A stretch of DNA of 64,000 nt from assembly GCA_046341775.1 (NCBI GenBank), contig JBKDQQ010000045.1, forward strand, positions 11,678-75,677, given 5' to 3'. This stretch comes from SXXH01 sp041165735 (GTDB lineage: Bacteria > Planctomycetota > UBA1135 > GCA-002686595). The notes under the pieces were generated by a model. That model had not been told where the DNA came from. It saw only the letters and a program-made list of their open reading frames with translations, and did not search any database. Positions 53,235 to 61,500 of the stretch are shown here, piece by piece (position 1 is the first letter of the stretch; every line of letters starts with the position of its first letter). The position numbers and the translations under genes were made by a program.

Positions 53235-54952
53235 GCGTCGGCGACGGGCAGCTCGAGCCGCCACAACGCGCGGCCCTTGTCGAGGAAGCCGAGCGTCAGG
53301 CTTCCGCCTTGGCCCACCACGATGGCTTGCGCCGCCGCCAGCGCGTTGGGGCCGAGGTTCGGCAGCACCCGGCGCAGCGCGTAGGGCGTGAAGATGTGCT
53401 CCACGGTGCGTCCGTCGAGCGGACCGGCGGGGAACTCGATCTCGACCGCCACGCGTCCATCGGCGGGGGGCAGCACTTGCGCGCGCACGACGACGCCGCG
53501 CGAAGAGCATTCGCGCGCGACGAACAAGAGCGCGTCGAAGACGACGCCCAGCAGGCCGCGATCGCTGCGCACTTCGACCGGTCCGGCGCTGCGGTACAGG
53601 AGCCGTGGCGCGTCGGGTCCTTGCTTGGCGAGGCCCGCGACGTAGACCTTGAGCACCTCGCCGATGTCGAAGCGTTGCGTGCCGCGCGCGGGCGGAGTCG
53701 CGAGGAAGGCGAGCGTGCGCGCGAAGCCCATCAAGCGCGCGGTCTCGCCGCGCACGTGCTCGACATGCGCCTCGAGGTCGTGCTTGCGCTCTTCGGCCAG
53801 CCCGTCGAGGCTCTCCGTCAGGACGGTGAGCGAGAGGTCGAGTCGAGTCGTCTGGTCGGCGAGGTCGGCCACCTGGTCGCGCATCCACGCGGGCGTCGGA
53901 CCGGTCTTGGCGTCGCTTTCGAGCGACAACGGGCCGCCGAGCGCGTCCGGCAGGCGGGCTCCCGCGGAGGGACCTGCAAGCCGCGCGGAGGAAGCTCCGG
54001 ACGACGGATCGGCGGGGATCGCGCCGCCTTGCGGATGGCCCGCCGCGGGACCCGGTGAAGGAATCGGCGCCTGGCCCAGCGGCAGTTCGGCCGGCATCGA
54101 GTCAGGCAGCCGCAGCGCGTCGGGGAAGCCCGGCACCCTGATCGTCGTGCCGCCACCCGTCTCGGTCGCGGACGATGCGCGCCGGGGAGCATCCTCCACC
54201 TGATCCGCCTCGCCGGCGCCCGTGCGCGGCAAGTCGAGCGGTCGCGGCAAGTCGAGGCCGGGCACGGGCGATGAACGCCCGCGCGCGAGGATCTCGTCGA
54301 TCGCGTCGAGCTCGGCATCGTGGGCCGCGAAATCGGCGGGAGACGGCTCCGCGCCCGCGCCGTGCGCGGACGCCGCCGCGGATGCGGGATCGGCGTGGAA
54401 CTCGAAGGGCGTAGTCCCACCGGCGCTCGTGGCGGAACCGCGAACGGGCGCCTCGTCGAAGCGCCCGCGCTCGAACGCCGCGCCGCGCACGTCGGCCTCC
54501 GCCGCGCTGCGCGCGGATGACGCGGCCCCGTCGCCGTCGGCCAGTTGCGCGATGTCGTCCAATGTCGGCGGCCAAGGCAACCAGCGCGCGCCATGCTGGG
54601 CGCACAACTCCCGCACCAGTCCTTGGCGCGGATCGTCCGCCACCACGACCAAGGCTGCGCCGGATTGCTGCAAGGCGCGGCGCACGAGGCCCAGGTCCTC
54701 GCGCGGCAGCTCGGCCGCGTCGACCACGATGCTGCGCGTGCCGCGCGCGGCGGCGAACATGTCGAGCAGGTCCTCGACCTGGTGGACCGCGGCCCCGGCG
54801 CATGCGAGGTGGCGCGCGAGCAGGGAGAGCCGGGCTCCGGGGCCTACGACGACGCCGTCCGGGCGCGCGTTCGGGCGCGCCAAGGGGTCGCGAGCGGCCG
54901 GCTTCGTGGGAAAGCCGCCGCCATCCATGGCATCGGAGTTCAAGGTCCGCAC
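53231..54952 (-). CDS. Degenerate receiver/histidine-kinase-like protein
   Basis: 573 aa, no membrane segment. Residues about 30-135 resemble a receiver fold (GVVVGPGARLSLLARHLACA, TRSIVVDAAELPREDLGLVR). A long low-complexity Pro/Ala/Asp/Gly linker follows (about 140-345). Residues about 350-430 form a dimerisation-like helical pair without an H-box histidine. The last about 140 residues have the GHKL fold outline (VVFDALLFVARECSSRGVVV, VEHIFTPYALRRVLPNLGPN, GQGGSLTLGFLDKG). They lack the N-box Asn and the DxGxG and GxGLG boxes. It is therefore probably a non-catalytic scaffold or phosphotransfer partner. It starts at GTG 54952 and is coupled to a sugar reductase gene. Confidence 0.7.
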   Translation of the reverse strand: MRTLNSDAMDGGGFPTKPAARDPLARPNARPDGVVVGPGARLSLLARHLACAGAAVHQVEDLLDMFAAARGTRSIVVDAAELPREDLGLVRRALQQSGAALVVVADDPRQGLVRELCAQHGARWLPWPPTLDDIAQLADGDGAASSARSAAEADVRGAAFERGRFDEAPVRGSATSAGGTTPFEFHADPASAAASAHGAGAEPSPADFAAHDAELDAIDEILARGRSSPVPGLDLPRPLDLPRTGAGEADQVEDAPRRASSATETGGGTTIRVPGFPDALRLPDSMPAELPLGQAPIPSPGPAAGHPQGGAIPADPSSGASSARLAGPSAGARLPDALGGPLSLESDAKTGPTPAWMRDQVADLADQTTRLDLSLTVLTESLDGLAEERKHDLEAHVEHVRGETARLMGFARTLAFLATPPARGTQRFDIGEVLKVYVAGLAKQGPDAPRLLYRSAGPVEVRSDRGLLGVVFDALLFVARECSSRGVVVRAQVLPPADGRVAVEIEFPAGPLDGRTVEHIFTPYALRRVLPNLGPNALAAAQAIVVGQGGSLTLGFLDKGRALWRLELPVADA

Positions 54953-55134
54953 GGATCCTAGTTAGCCCTCGGGAGGGGCGGGGATCCAGAAAAGTCTACT
55001 TCCGCTCGCCGATTCCGGCAGACCGGCCTCTCCTCGGGCCCGCGGGCGGGACGGGTCGTCGCTCCACCCGGGTCAATTTTTCATTGGGTCGGAGGGCCTG
55101 CTTGGGCGATTTTCTATGACCCCGACCGTCCCCA

Positions 55135-56094
55135 ATGTCAGGCCAGCCCGAGATTTCCGTCGTCGTCCCCGTCTACGACGAGGAAGCCAACCTGCCGCTG
55201 CTTCAGCGGGAGATCGCCGCCGCCATGGAGGGTTGCGGCAGGTCCTACGAGTGCGTCTACGTGGACGACGGCTCGCGCGACCGTTCGCTGGAGGTGCTGC
55301 TCGAGCTGCGCCGCGCCGATCCGCGCATCCGCGTGGTGGAGTTCGCCCGCAACGCCGGCCAGACGGCGGCCCTCGCCGCGGGCTTCGACCATGCGCGCGG
55401 TCGCGTCGTCGTCACGCTCGACGCCGACTTGCAGAACGATCCCGCGGACATCCCCGCGCTGGTCGCCAAGCTCGAAGAGGGCTTCGACATCGTGGCCGGC
55501 TGGCGTCGCAAGCGCCACGACGGCTTCGTGCTGCGCAAGTTGCCCTCGAAGATCGCCAATCGCCTGATCGCCCTGGTGACCGGCGTGTCGATCCACGACA
55601 CGGGTTGCACGCTCAAGGCCTTCCGCGCCGAATTGGTCCGCAACCTGCCGATCTACGCCGAGCAGCACCGCTTCCTGCCGGCGATGTCGGCCGGCAGCGG
55701 CGCGCGCGTGGCCGAGGTGGTCGTCAACCACAGGCCGCGCATCCACGGACGCAGCAAGTACGGCATCGGCCGCGCCACGCGCGTGCTGCTCGACCTGCTG
55801 GCGATCCGCATGCTGAGCGGCTTCTCGCACCGTCCATTGAGCTACTTCGCGCTGCTCGCCGCGCCGGGGGCCGCGGCCTTCCTCGCCCTGGCGCTGGGCC
55901 ACGAATGGATGCGCGTCGGCGGCGGGTTCGACGAGGCGGGCGTGCGCGCCGCGCTCGTGCTCGCCTCCGTGCTGGCGATGGTGGTGGTCTACTTCTTCAT
56001 GCTGGGGCTGCTGGCCGAACTCGTGGTCAAGGCCAGCGGGATGCACCGGCCCGGCGAGGCGCGCGTGCTGGTCAAGCGCATGGAGCGCGCATGA
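55135..56094 (+). CDS. Family 2 glycosyltransferase (dolichyl/undecaprenyl-phosphate sugar transferase type)
   Basis: 319 aa. The GT-A domain has ISVVVPVYDEEANLP, VYVDDGSRDRSLEVL, FARNAGQTAALAAGFDHARG and the metal-binding TLDADLQNDP. The C-terminal HGRSKYGIGRATRVLLDLLA and two membrane helices (about 238-258 and 272-298) follow. It resembles ArnC/GtrB/Dpm1 enzymes that load a sugar on a polyprenyl phosphate at the inner membrane face. Upstream is an AT-richer patch (55073-55120) that may hold the promoter. It overlaps the next gene by ATGA. Confidence 0.92.
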   Translation: MSGQPEISVVVPVYDEEANLPLLQREIAAAMEGCGRSYECVYVDDGSRDRSLEVLLELRRADPRIRVVEFARNAGQTAALAAGFDHARGRVVVTLDADLQNDPADIPALVAKLEEGFDIVAGWRRKRHDGFVLRKLPSKIANRLIALVTGVSIHDTGCTLKAFRAELVRNLPIYAEQHRFLPAMSAGSGARVAEVVVNHRPRIHGRSKYGIGRATRVLLDLLAIRMLSGFSHRPLSYFALLAAPGAAAFLALALGHEWMRVGGGFDEAGVRAALVLASVLAMVVVYFFMLGLLAELVVKASGMHRPGEARVLVKRMERA

Positions 56095-57077
56095 GCGGCG
56101 CCAACCTGCCCGTCGAGGTGTCCGTGATCGTGCCCGTGCGCACGACGCACGCGCACGTGCGCGAAGTGTGCACGGCGTTGGCGGAGGTGCTGGACCGGCT
56201 GGGCCGCGGCTGGGAGTTCATCTTCGTCTTCGATGGAGTGCGCGGCGAAGCCTGGCGGCAGGCCGAGGAGCTCGCCGCCCTGCACGGCGAGCGCGTGCAG
56301 GCGCTCTACATGCAGCAGTCCTTCGGCGAGTCGACCTGCCTGGCCGCGGGGTTCGAGCGCGCCAAGGGCGCGATCGTCGCCACCTCGCCCCAGTACGTGC
56401 AGGTCGAACCATCCGAGTTCGGCCGCATGCTGGCCGAGCTGGATCGCGGCGCGGACTTCGTGGCGGCTTGGCGCACCGGGCGCGTCGATCCGCTCTTCAA
56501 CAGGTTGCAGTCGGCGCTGTTCAACTGGGTGATGCGGCGCATCATGCAGTCGAGCTTCCACGACCTGAACTGCTACCTGCGCGTCTTCCGCCGCCAGGTC
56601 CTGGTCGACGTCGCCGTGTACGGCGACATGTACCGCTTCCTGCCCGCCATCGCCCAGCGCCACGGCTTCAAGGTGGTCGAGCTGCGCGTCAAGCACGTGG
56701 CCGAATGGACCGGGCGCTCGATCTACGGCCTCGGCGTCTACGCGCGGCGCCTGCTCGACATCCTCGGCGTGGTGTTCCTCGCCAAGTTCACGCTCAAGCC
56801 GCTGCGCTTCTTCGGCATGGTGGGCGGCATCCTCATGCTGCTCGGCGCCGGACTGGTCGTGGCGCTCGTCGCGCAGAACCTCTTGTTCGAGCCCGGTCCG
56901 ATCATCAGCCGCCCGGTGTTCCTGCTCGGATTCCTGCTGGTCGTGCTGGGCGTGCAGATCGTGGGCTTCGGCCTGGTGGGCGAGATCATCATCTACACGC
57001 AGGCGCGCAACCTGAAGGAGTACAAGGTCGAGCGCGTGCACGGCGACGCGCCCGGGGGCCGCGACGGAGATGGTTGA
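56091..57077 (+). CDS. Family 2 glycosyltransferase-like protein with a degenerate active site
   Basis: 328 aa, built like its upstream neighbour: a GT-A domain then RSIYGLGVYARRLLDILGVV and two membrane helices. The key acidic motifs have changed. The DDGS motif reads VFDGVRG, and the DxD region reads VATSPQYVQVEPSEF instead of TLDADLQNDP. FGESTCLAAGFERAKG and HDLNCYLRVFRRQV are retained. Either it uses a different chemistry or it is a non-catalytic partner of the first enzyme. It overlaps the FemAB-like gene by 8 bp. Confidence 0.85.
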   Translation: MSGANLPVEVSVIVPVRTTHAHVREVCTALAEVLDRLGRGWEFIFVFDGVRGEAWRQAEELAALHGERVQALYMQQSFGESTCLAAGFERAKGAIVATSPQYVQVEPSEFGRMLAELDRGADFVAAWRTGRVDPLFNRLQSALFNWVMRRIMQSSFHDLNCYLRVFRRQVLVDVAVYGDMYRFLPAIAQRHGFKVVELRVKHVAEWTGRSIYGLGVYARRLLDILGVVFLAKFTLKPLRFFGMVGGILMLLGAGLVVALVAQNLLFEPGPIISRPVFLLGFLLVVLGVQIVGFGLVGEIIIYTQARNLKEYKVERVHGDAPGGRDGDG

Positions 57078-58140
57078 GCACGCCGACGCGCCGCGGATCG
57101 CGCCCCTCGAGGCGCGCCACGACGCCGAGCGCGACGCGCTCGTGCGCTCGCTGCCCGACGGCAGCTTCTTCCACTTGGCGGGCTGGCGTCGCGCCGTTGT
57201 CAAGTGTTTTGGACATGAGCCGCGCGACCTCGGCGCGTGGCGCGACGGGCGCCTCGTCGGCGTGCTGCCGCTGTTCGCCTGCAGGCGGCCGCTCAAGGCC
57301 CCGGTGTGGGTGTCGACGGCCTACGCGGTGTACGGCGGCCCATGCGCGGTGGATCCCGGGTCCGAAGCGCTGCTCGTGCGCGCGGCCACGGACGCGGCGC
57401 GCGCGGCCGGCGCTGCGCGGCTCGAGCTCCGGCGTCGCGAACCGCTGGCGGACGACGCGGGACTCGCGGCCCACGCGCTCTATTCGACCTTCCGCAAGGC
57501 CATCCCCGCCGCGCGCGAGGAGATCCTCGCCCGCATGCCGAAGAAGGCGCGCGCCGAGGCGCGCAAGGGCGTGGAACGACATGGACTCGAGCTGCTGGAG
57601 GGCGCCGCGCACCTCGACGAGCTGGTGCGCCTCTTCGCGGCCAACAAGAAGTCGCTGGGTTCGCCCACGCTGCCCCGGCGCTGGTTCGAGGCGCTGCTCG
57701 AGGAACTCGGCGCCGATGGCGGCGTGCGCATCCACGCCGTGCGCCGCAAGGAGGGCGGCGGGACCTTGGCGGCGTGCATGAGCTTCGTCTTCCGCGACGA
57801 GCTCGACTACTACTACCTCGGCGCCACCGACGAGGCGAACAGGCAGTGGAGCGTCTCCAACTTCCTGCCCTGCGCCCTCCAGGAGTGGTGCTTCGACCAG
57901 GGCTTGGCGACCTTCGACTTCGGCCGCTCGCGCGTCGACAGCGGGCCGCACCGCTTCAAGGAGCACCAGGGCTTCGAAGCGCAACCGCTCGCCTACCGCG
58001 TCGCGCTGCTGAAGGACAAGGATCTGCCGAGCTTCCACCCCGGCAACGCCGAGACGGAACGCCTGCGCAAGCTGTGGACGAAGTTGCCGGACTGGGCCAC
58101 GAACGCGGCGTCCGGCCTGGTCATGCGCTGGCTGCCCTGA
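57070..58140 (+). CDS. FemAB-like (GNAT-fold) protein of the exopolysaccharide/PEP-CTERM-associated type
   Basis: 356 aa. Two GNAT-like halves: GSFFHLAGWRRAVVKCFGHE with LVGVLPLFACRRPLKAPVWV, and SFVFRDELDYYYLGATDEAN with WCFDQGLATFDFGRSRVDSG and HRFKEHQGFEAQPLAYR. This is the pattern of FemAB-related proteins encoded in exopolysaccharide and exosortase gene clusters. They may aminoacylate or acylate a glycan or lipid-linked precursor. No exosortase is present in this window. The reaction is unknown. Overlaps the upstream GT-like gene. Confidence 0.85.
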   Translation: MVEHADAPRIAPLEARHDAERDALVRSLPDGSFFHLAGWRRAVVKCFGHEPRDLGAWRDGRLVGVLPLFACRRPLKAPVWVSTAYAVYGGPCAVDPGSEALLVRAATDAARAAGAARLELRRREPLADDAGLAAHALYSTFRKAIPAAREEILARMPKKARAEARKGVERHGLELLEGAAHLDELVRLFAANKKSLGSPTLPRRWFEALLEELGADGGVRIHAVRRKEGGGTLAACMSFVFRDELDYYYLGATDEANRQWSVSNFLPCALQEWCFDQGLATFDFGRSRVDSGPHRFKEHQGFEAQPLAYRVALLKDKDLPSFHPGNAETERLRKLWTKLPDWATNAASGLVMRWLP

Positions 58141-58157
58141 GGGCGCGTCGTCGCCCT

Positions 58158-58760
58158 TCAGGCGCGCGCGGTGGCGGCGAGGATCGCCTCCGCCGCCGCG
58201 GCGAGGTCGGGCGCCACCAGGATCCCCGGGTGCGCCGCGCGCGCGGCCGCCTCCTCGGTCCGGCCCTTGCCCGTCAGCACGTGCACCGCCCGGCACCCCG
58301 CCGCGCGCGCGGCGGCCGCGTCGCGCGCGGCGTCTCCGACGGCCCACGAGGAGGCGAGGTCGAGGCCATGCAAGCGCGCGGCCGTGGCGTGCAGGCCGTG
58401 CCCGGGCTTGCGGCAGGCGCAGGCGCGCCGGTGCGGTCCGAGTCCCTCGTGCGGATGGTGCGGGCAGTAGAGCACGTCGACGAGCGGGGCGCCCGCCGCG
58501 GCGCACATGCCCCGCAGGCGTCCATGGATCGCCTCGAGCTCCTCGACGCGCAGCAGGCCGCGCGCCACGGCGCTCTGGTTGGTGGCGACGCACACGGCGA
58601 ACGACGACGCCCCCAGCAGCGCCAAGCCGCGCGCGGCGTTCCGCTCGAACTCCAGCGCTTCGGGCGCGAGGATCCACTCGCGCTCGACGACGAGCGTGCC
58701 GTCGCGGTCGAGGATCACGGCCGGTCGTCCCGGCGCGCGCGTCGAGGGCTCCTTGCGCAA
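58158..58760 (-). CDS. gmhB: HAD phosphatase, D-glycero-D-manno-heptose-1,7-bisphosphate phosphatase type
   Basis: 200 aa with the chosen start. The HAD nucleophile motif is VILDRDGTLV. VATNQSAVARG is motif II. The zinc-binding cysteine/histidine loop CPHHPHEGLGPHRRACACRK is the GmhB hallmark, and SWAVGDAARDAAAARAAG is motif IV. It probably dephosphorylates heptose bisphosphate for GDP- or ADP-heptose synthesis. No ATG or GTG lies at the domain edge. The TTG at 58760 is used here, while a CTG at 58784 forms a CTGA overlap with the upstream stop, like the NTGA overlaps elsewhere. Confidence 0.88.
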   Translation of the reverse strand: MRKEPSTRAPGRPAVILDRDGTLVVEREWILAPEALEFERNAARGLALLGASSFAVCVATNQSAVARGLLRVEELEAIHGRLRGMCAAAGAPLVDVLYCPHHPHEGLGPHRRACACRKPGHGLHATAARLHGLDLASSWAVGDAARDAAAARAAGCRAVHVLTGKGRTEEAAARAAHPGILVAPDLAAAAEAILAATARA

Positions 58761-58780
58761 GCTCGCGTCGTCCGCCGCGC

Positions 58781-59200
58781 TCAGGGAGTCGCCTTGGACT
58801 CGCGCTCCATGCGCACGAACACGCGCGAAGGCAGGAGCACGGTCTTCTGCTTCACCGGCGCGACGAAGTCGGGCAGCGCGAGCCACAGGGGGAAGCGCCA
58901 GACCTGCTCGCGCACGTAGGCCTCGCGCCAGAAGACGATCTCCGCCTGCCTCGCGGGGACGAGCATGCGCGACTCCTTCTTGTGGCCGGGCAGCACGAGG
59001 TCGACCTGCTGCGCCTCCTCGGTCGGCAAGGCGATGTGGCAGGGCGTCACGAAGCCGGAGTCCTTGCCGTCGACGACGACGCGCGCTCCGGGCGGGTCGG
59101 AGGCGAAGGCCACGTGGCGGCCCGTGCCCATGGTCGAACAGGCGGCGAGCAGCAGGCTCGCCGCCAGGCAGGCCGGACGGACCGGGTACGAGGGGCGCAT
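58781..59200 (-). CDS. Small lipoprotein with a PEGA-like domain
   Basis: 139 aa. The lipoprotein signal is CLAASLLLAACS. The mature part contains VAFASDPPGARVVVDGKDSG and the PEGA-like TPCHIALPTEEAQQVDLVLP, followed by a hydrophobic WRFPLWLALPDFVAPV. PEGA domains are small surface or periplasmic beta folds. GGAGG 8 nt upstream supports the ATG at 59200 over that at 59215. It is cotranscribed with gmhB; a role in the envelope is likely but undefined. Confidence 0.8.
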   Translation of the reverse strand: MRPSYPVRPACLAASLLLAACSTMGTGRHVAFASDPPGARVVVDGKDSGFVTPCHIALPTEEAQQVDLVLPGHKKESRMLVPARQAEIVFWREAYVREQVWRFPLWLALPDFVAPVKQKTVLLPSRVFVRMERESKATP

Positions 59201-59317
59201 GCGGGGATCCTCCATCTGGTGTGCATTCTTTCGGACGCGGACCACGCTCGGCAAGAGCGAAGGCGGTCGCGAGCGCCGGACGGCCCGTCGCGGACGACAG
59301 TTGCCCCGCACGAGGCG

Positions 59318-60796
59318 ATGTGGAAGAGTTTGCGCAACTTGGCAGGGGAAGCTCAGGCAAGCGGCGGTTTCGCGTCCTCCGGACGCCTGGCGCGCATCCT
59401 CCTTGCCCTCGCTCTCTTCGCGTCCCTGGTGCGCTTCTGGCGCCTCGGCGAATGGAGCTTGTGGTACGACGAGGTCCTCACCTGGGCCGACCTCAACGAC
59501 CCCGCCCTGTTCGAGCGCATCGGCAACCCGCTCGGGTACCGACTCGTGGGCTTGGTGGTCGCGTGGTGCGGCGGCGCGGACGAGTGGAGCCTGCGCTTGC
59601 TGCCGTGCCTCGCCGGCATCGCCTGCGTGCCGGCGTGCTTCTGGGCGCTGCGGCCCTTGGCCGGCGAGGCGCGTTCCGCGTTGGCGGCCCTGTTCCTCGC
59701 CTGCAGCAGCTGGCACGTGCACTGGTCCCAGACCGCGCGCTTCTACACGCTCGCCCAGTTGCTCGCCTTGCTCGGCGCGGGCCTCTACTTGCGCGGGCTG
59801 CGGCGCGGCGCCCTGCCTGGACTGCTCGCCGGCCTCGTGGCGACGGCCTCGGCCGGACTGTTCCACCCCTCGGCGTGGCTCGTGCTGCCCGGACTCGCCT
59901 TGGGGCCGTTCGTGCCCGGCATCGCTCCCGTCGACAAGGCGCGGCGCTTGCGCCTCGTGTTCGGCGTGGCGGCCGCGCTGGCGGCGTGCCTGGCTGCGCC
60001 CCGCGCCCTCGACGCGTTCGAGGCGTACCTGTCGCAGAAGGGCCAATCGGACGCGTTCGACTCGCTGCGCCACTACGTGTTGACGAGCGGCTTCCACATC
60101 TCGCCGGTCATGCTCGCCGCCGCGCTGGTGGGCGCATGCTGCGCCATCGCGCGGCGCGAGCGCGAGATGCTCTACGCGGCCGCGGTGGTCGCGTCGGTGC
60201 TGCTGCTCGCGGCGGGCTTCAGCCTGGGCGTGCGCGTCTCCGCGCAGTACGTCTTCGTGCTCCTGCCGTGGATCGCCTTGCTCTGCGCCGCGCCGGCCTT
60301 TCCCGCCGACGGCGCGCCACGCGGAGCGGAAGGGGCCGGGCGCGCGACCGCGGCGTGGGCCGTCGCGTGGTCCGCCATCGTGGCCCTGCCGCTGTGCGTG
60401 CAGACCGGCTTGTACCTGACCGTGCGGCGCGGCGAACGGCCGGCGTGGCGCGAAGCGTACGCCTTCGTGCAGGCGGCGCGCGCGCCCGGGGAACTCGTCG
60501 CGGGGATGGAGGCGGCGGTCGGCGAGCACTACCTCGATCGCGCCGCCGTCGACTTGCGCCATCCGCGCCATGTCGCCGTGCTCGACCGTTGGCGCCACGA
60601 CGAAGTGCGCGGGTGGGCGCGTGCCGGCCGCCCGATGTGGCTCGTGGTCAACAAGGAGCAGCTCGCGGCCTGGCCGCGCGAGGACGCCCGCCGCTTCGAA
60701 CGCTTCCTGGCCGAGGAGTGCAGGCTCGTGCGCGCTTGGCCCCTGGAAGTCGAGAGCCGCGACTTGACGGTGTGGGTCTACCACCGCCGCGGTTGA
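59318..60796 (+). CDS. GT39-like (PMT/ArnT-type) membrane glycosyltransferase
   Basis: 492 aa with about ten hydrophobic segments. The first loop has LGEWSLWYDEVLTWADL, the acidic DE motif of lipid-linked-sugar glycosyltransferases of the GT-C class. WSQTARFYTLAQLLALLGAG matches the second family block. A soluble C-terminal tail follows (ERPAWREAYAFVQAARAPGE to YHRRG). It probably transfers a sugar from a polyprenyl-phosphate donor, which the GT2 enzyme at 55135 could supply, to a lipid or protein outside the cell. The acceptor is unknown. Confidence 0.85.
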   Translation: MWKSLRNLAGEAQASGGFASSGRLARILLALALFASLVRFWRLGEWSLWYDEVLTWADLNDPALFERIGNPLGYRLVGLVVAWCGGADEWSLRLLPCLAGIACVPACFWALRPLAGEARSALAALFLACSSWHVHWSQTARFYTLAQLLALLGAGLYLRGLRRGALPGLLAGLVATASAGLFHPSAWLVLPGLALGPFVPGIAPVDKARRLRLVFGVAAALAACLAAPRALDAFEAYLSQKGQSDAFDSLRHYVLTSGFHISPVMLAAALVGACCAIARREREMLYAAAVVASVLLLAAGFSLGVRVSAQYVFVLLPWIALLCAAPAFPADGAPRGAEGAGRATAAWAVAWSAIVALPLCVQTGLYLTVRRGERPAWREAYAFVQAARAPGELVAGMEAAVGEHYLDRAAVDLRHPRHVAVLDRWRHDEVRGWARAGRPMWLVVNKEQLAAWPREDARRFERFLAEECRLVRAWPLEVESRDLTVWVYHRRG

Positions 60797-60841
60797 AGGG
60801 CCGGCGCGCGCCTCGCGGATCGCGCCCGCGCGCGCCGCGCC

Positions 60842-61408
60842 TCAGGCGCGACCCTGGAACTCGCCGTCCTCGGTCGACACGCGCACCATCTCGCCGGGCT
60901 GGATGTGGATCGGGACCTTGATCTTCAGGCCGGTCTCGAGCACCGCTTCCTTCTTCACGTTCGTGGCCGTGTTGCCCTTCACCGCCTGCTCAGCCTCGAC
61001 GACCTTGAGGGTCACGCTGCCCGGCAGGTCGACGCCGATCGGCGCGTTCTCGTGGAAGGTCACGTCGACGACGGTGTTCTCGCGCACGAACCCCATCTTG
61101 TCGCCGACGATCTCCTCCGGCAGCGGGAACTGGTCGAAGGTCTGCTGGTCCATGAAGACGTAGTCGCCGTTCGCCTCCTTGTAGAGGTACTCGGCCTTCT
61201 TGCGGTCGAGGTAGGCGACTTCGAAGGCGTCGGCGGACGAGAGGCGCATCGGCGAGACCACGCCCGTGCGCAAATCCTTGACCTTCAGGTGGATCACGGC
61301 GCGCAGGTTGCCGGGCGTGTGGTGGTGGTACTCGGTGATCAAGAGCAGCTTGCCGTGGTCCCCGAGGATCACGGTGCCCTTGCGCAGTTCGGTCGCCTTG
61401 ACGGCCAT
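60842..61408 (-). CDS. efp: Translation elongation factor P
   Basis: 188 aa, three beta-barrel domains, relieving ribosome stalling at polyproline. It begins MAVKATELRKGTVILGDHGK and ends HIQPGEMVRVSTEDGEFQGR plus A. The loop that reaches the peptidyl-transferase centre reads YHHHTPGNLRAV. The tip residue 34 is Asn, not the Lys or Arg modified by EpmA or EarP. Such an unmodified-looking tip occurs in other lineages and implies another, or no, modification. An AAAGGAA sequence upstream is a good ribosome-binding site. Confidence 0.97.
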   Translation of the reverse strand: MAVKATELRKGTVILGDHGKLLLITEYHHHTPGNLRAVIHLKVKDLRTGVVSPMRLSSADAFEVAYLDRKKAEYLYKEANGDYVFMDQQTFDQFPLPEEIVGDKMGFVRENTVVDVTFHENAPIGVDLPGSVTLKVVEAEQAVKGNTATNVKKEAVLETGLKIKVPIHIQPGEMVRVSTEDGEFQGRA

Positions 61409-61500
61409 GGGAGTTCCTTTCGCGCCGCGCCCAGCGCGGAAGCGCGAGCAGGATACGCGCGGCGCGGCTCCGGCGCCAATCGCGCCCCCCGGAAGCGCCG

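Noticed and set aside
57198..57217. GTCAAG-like hairpin inside the FemAB-like gene
   Set aside because: The second arm reads TTGGAC and does not pair well, and it is mid-gene; treated as chance.
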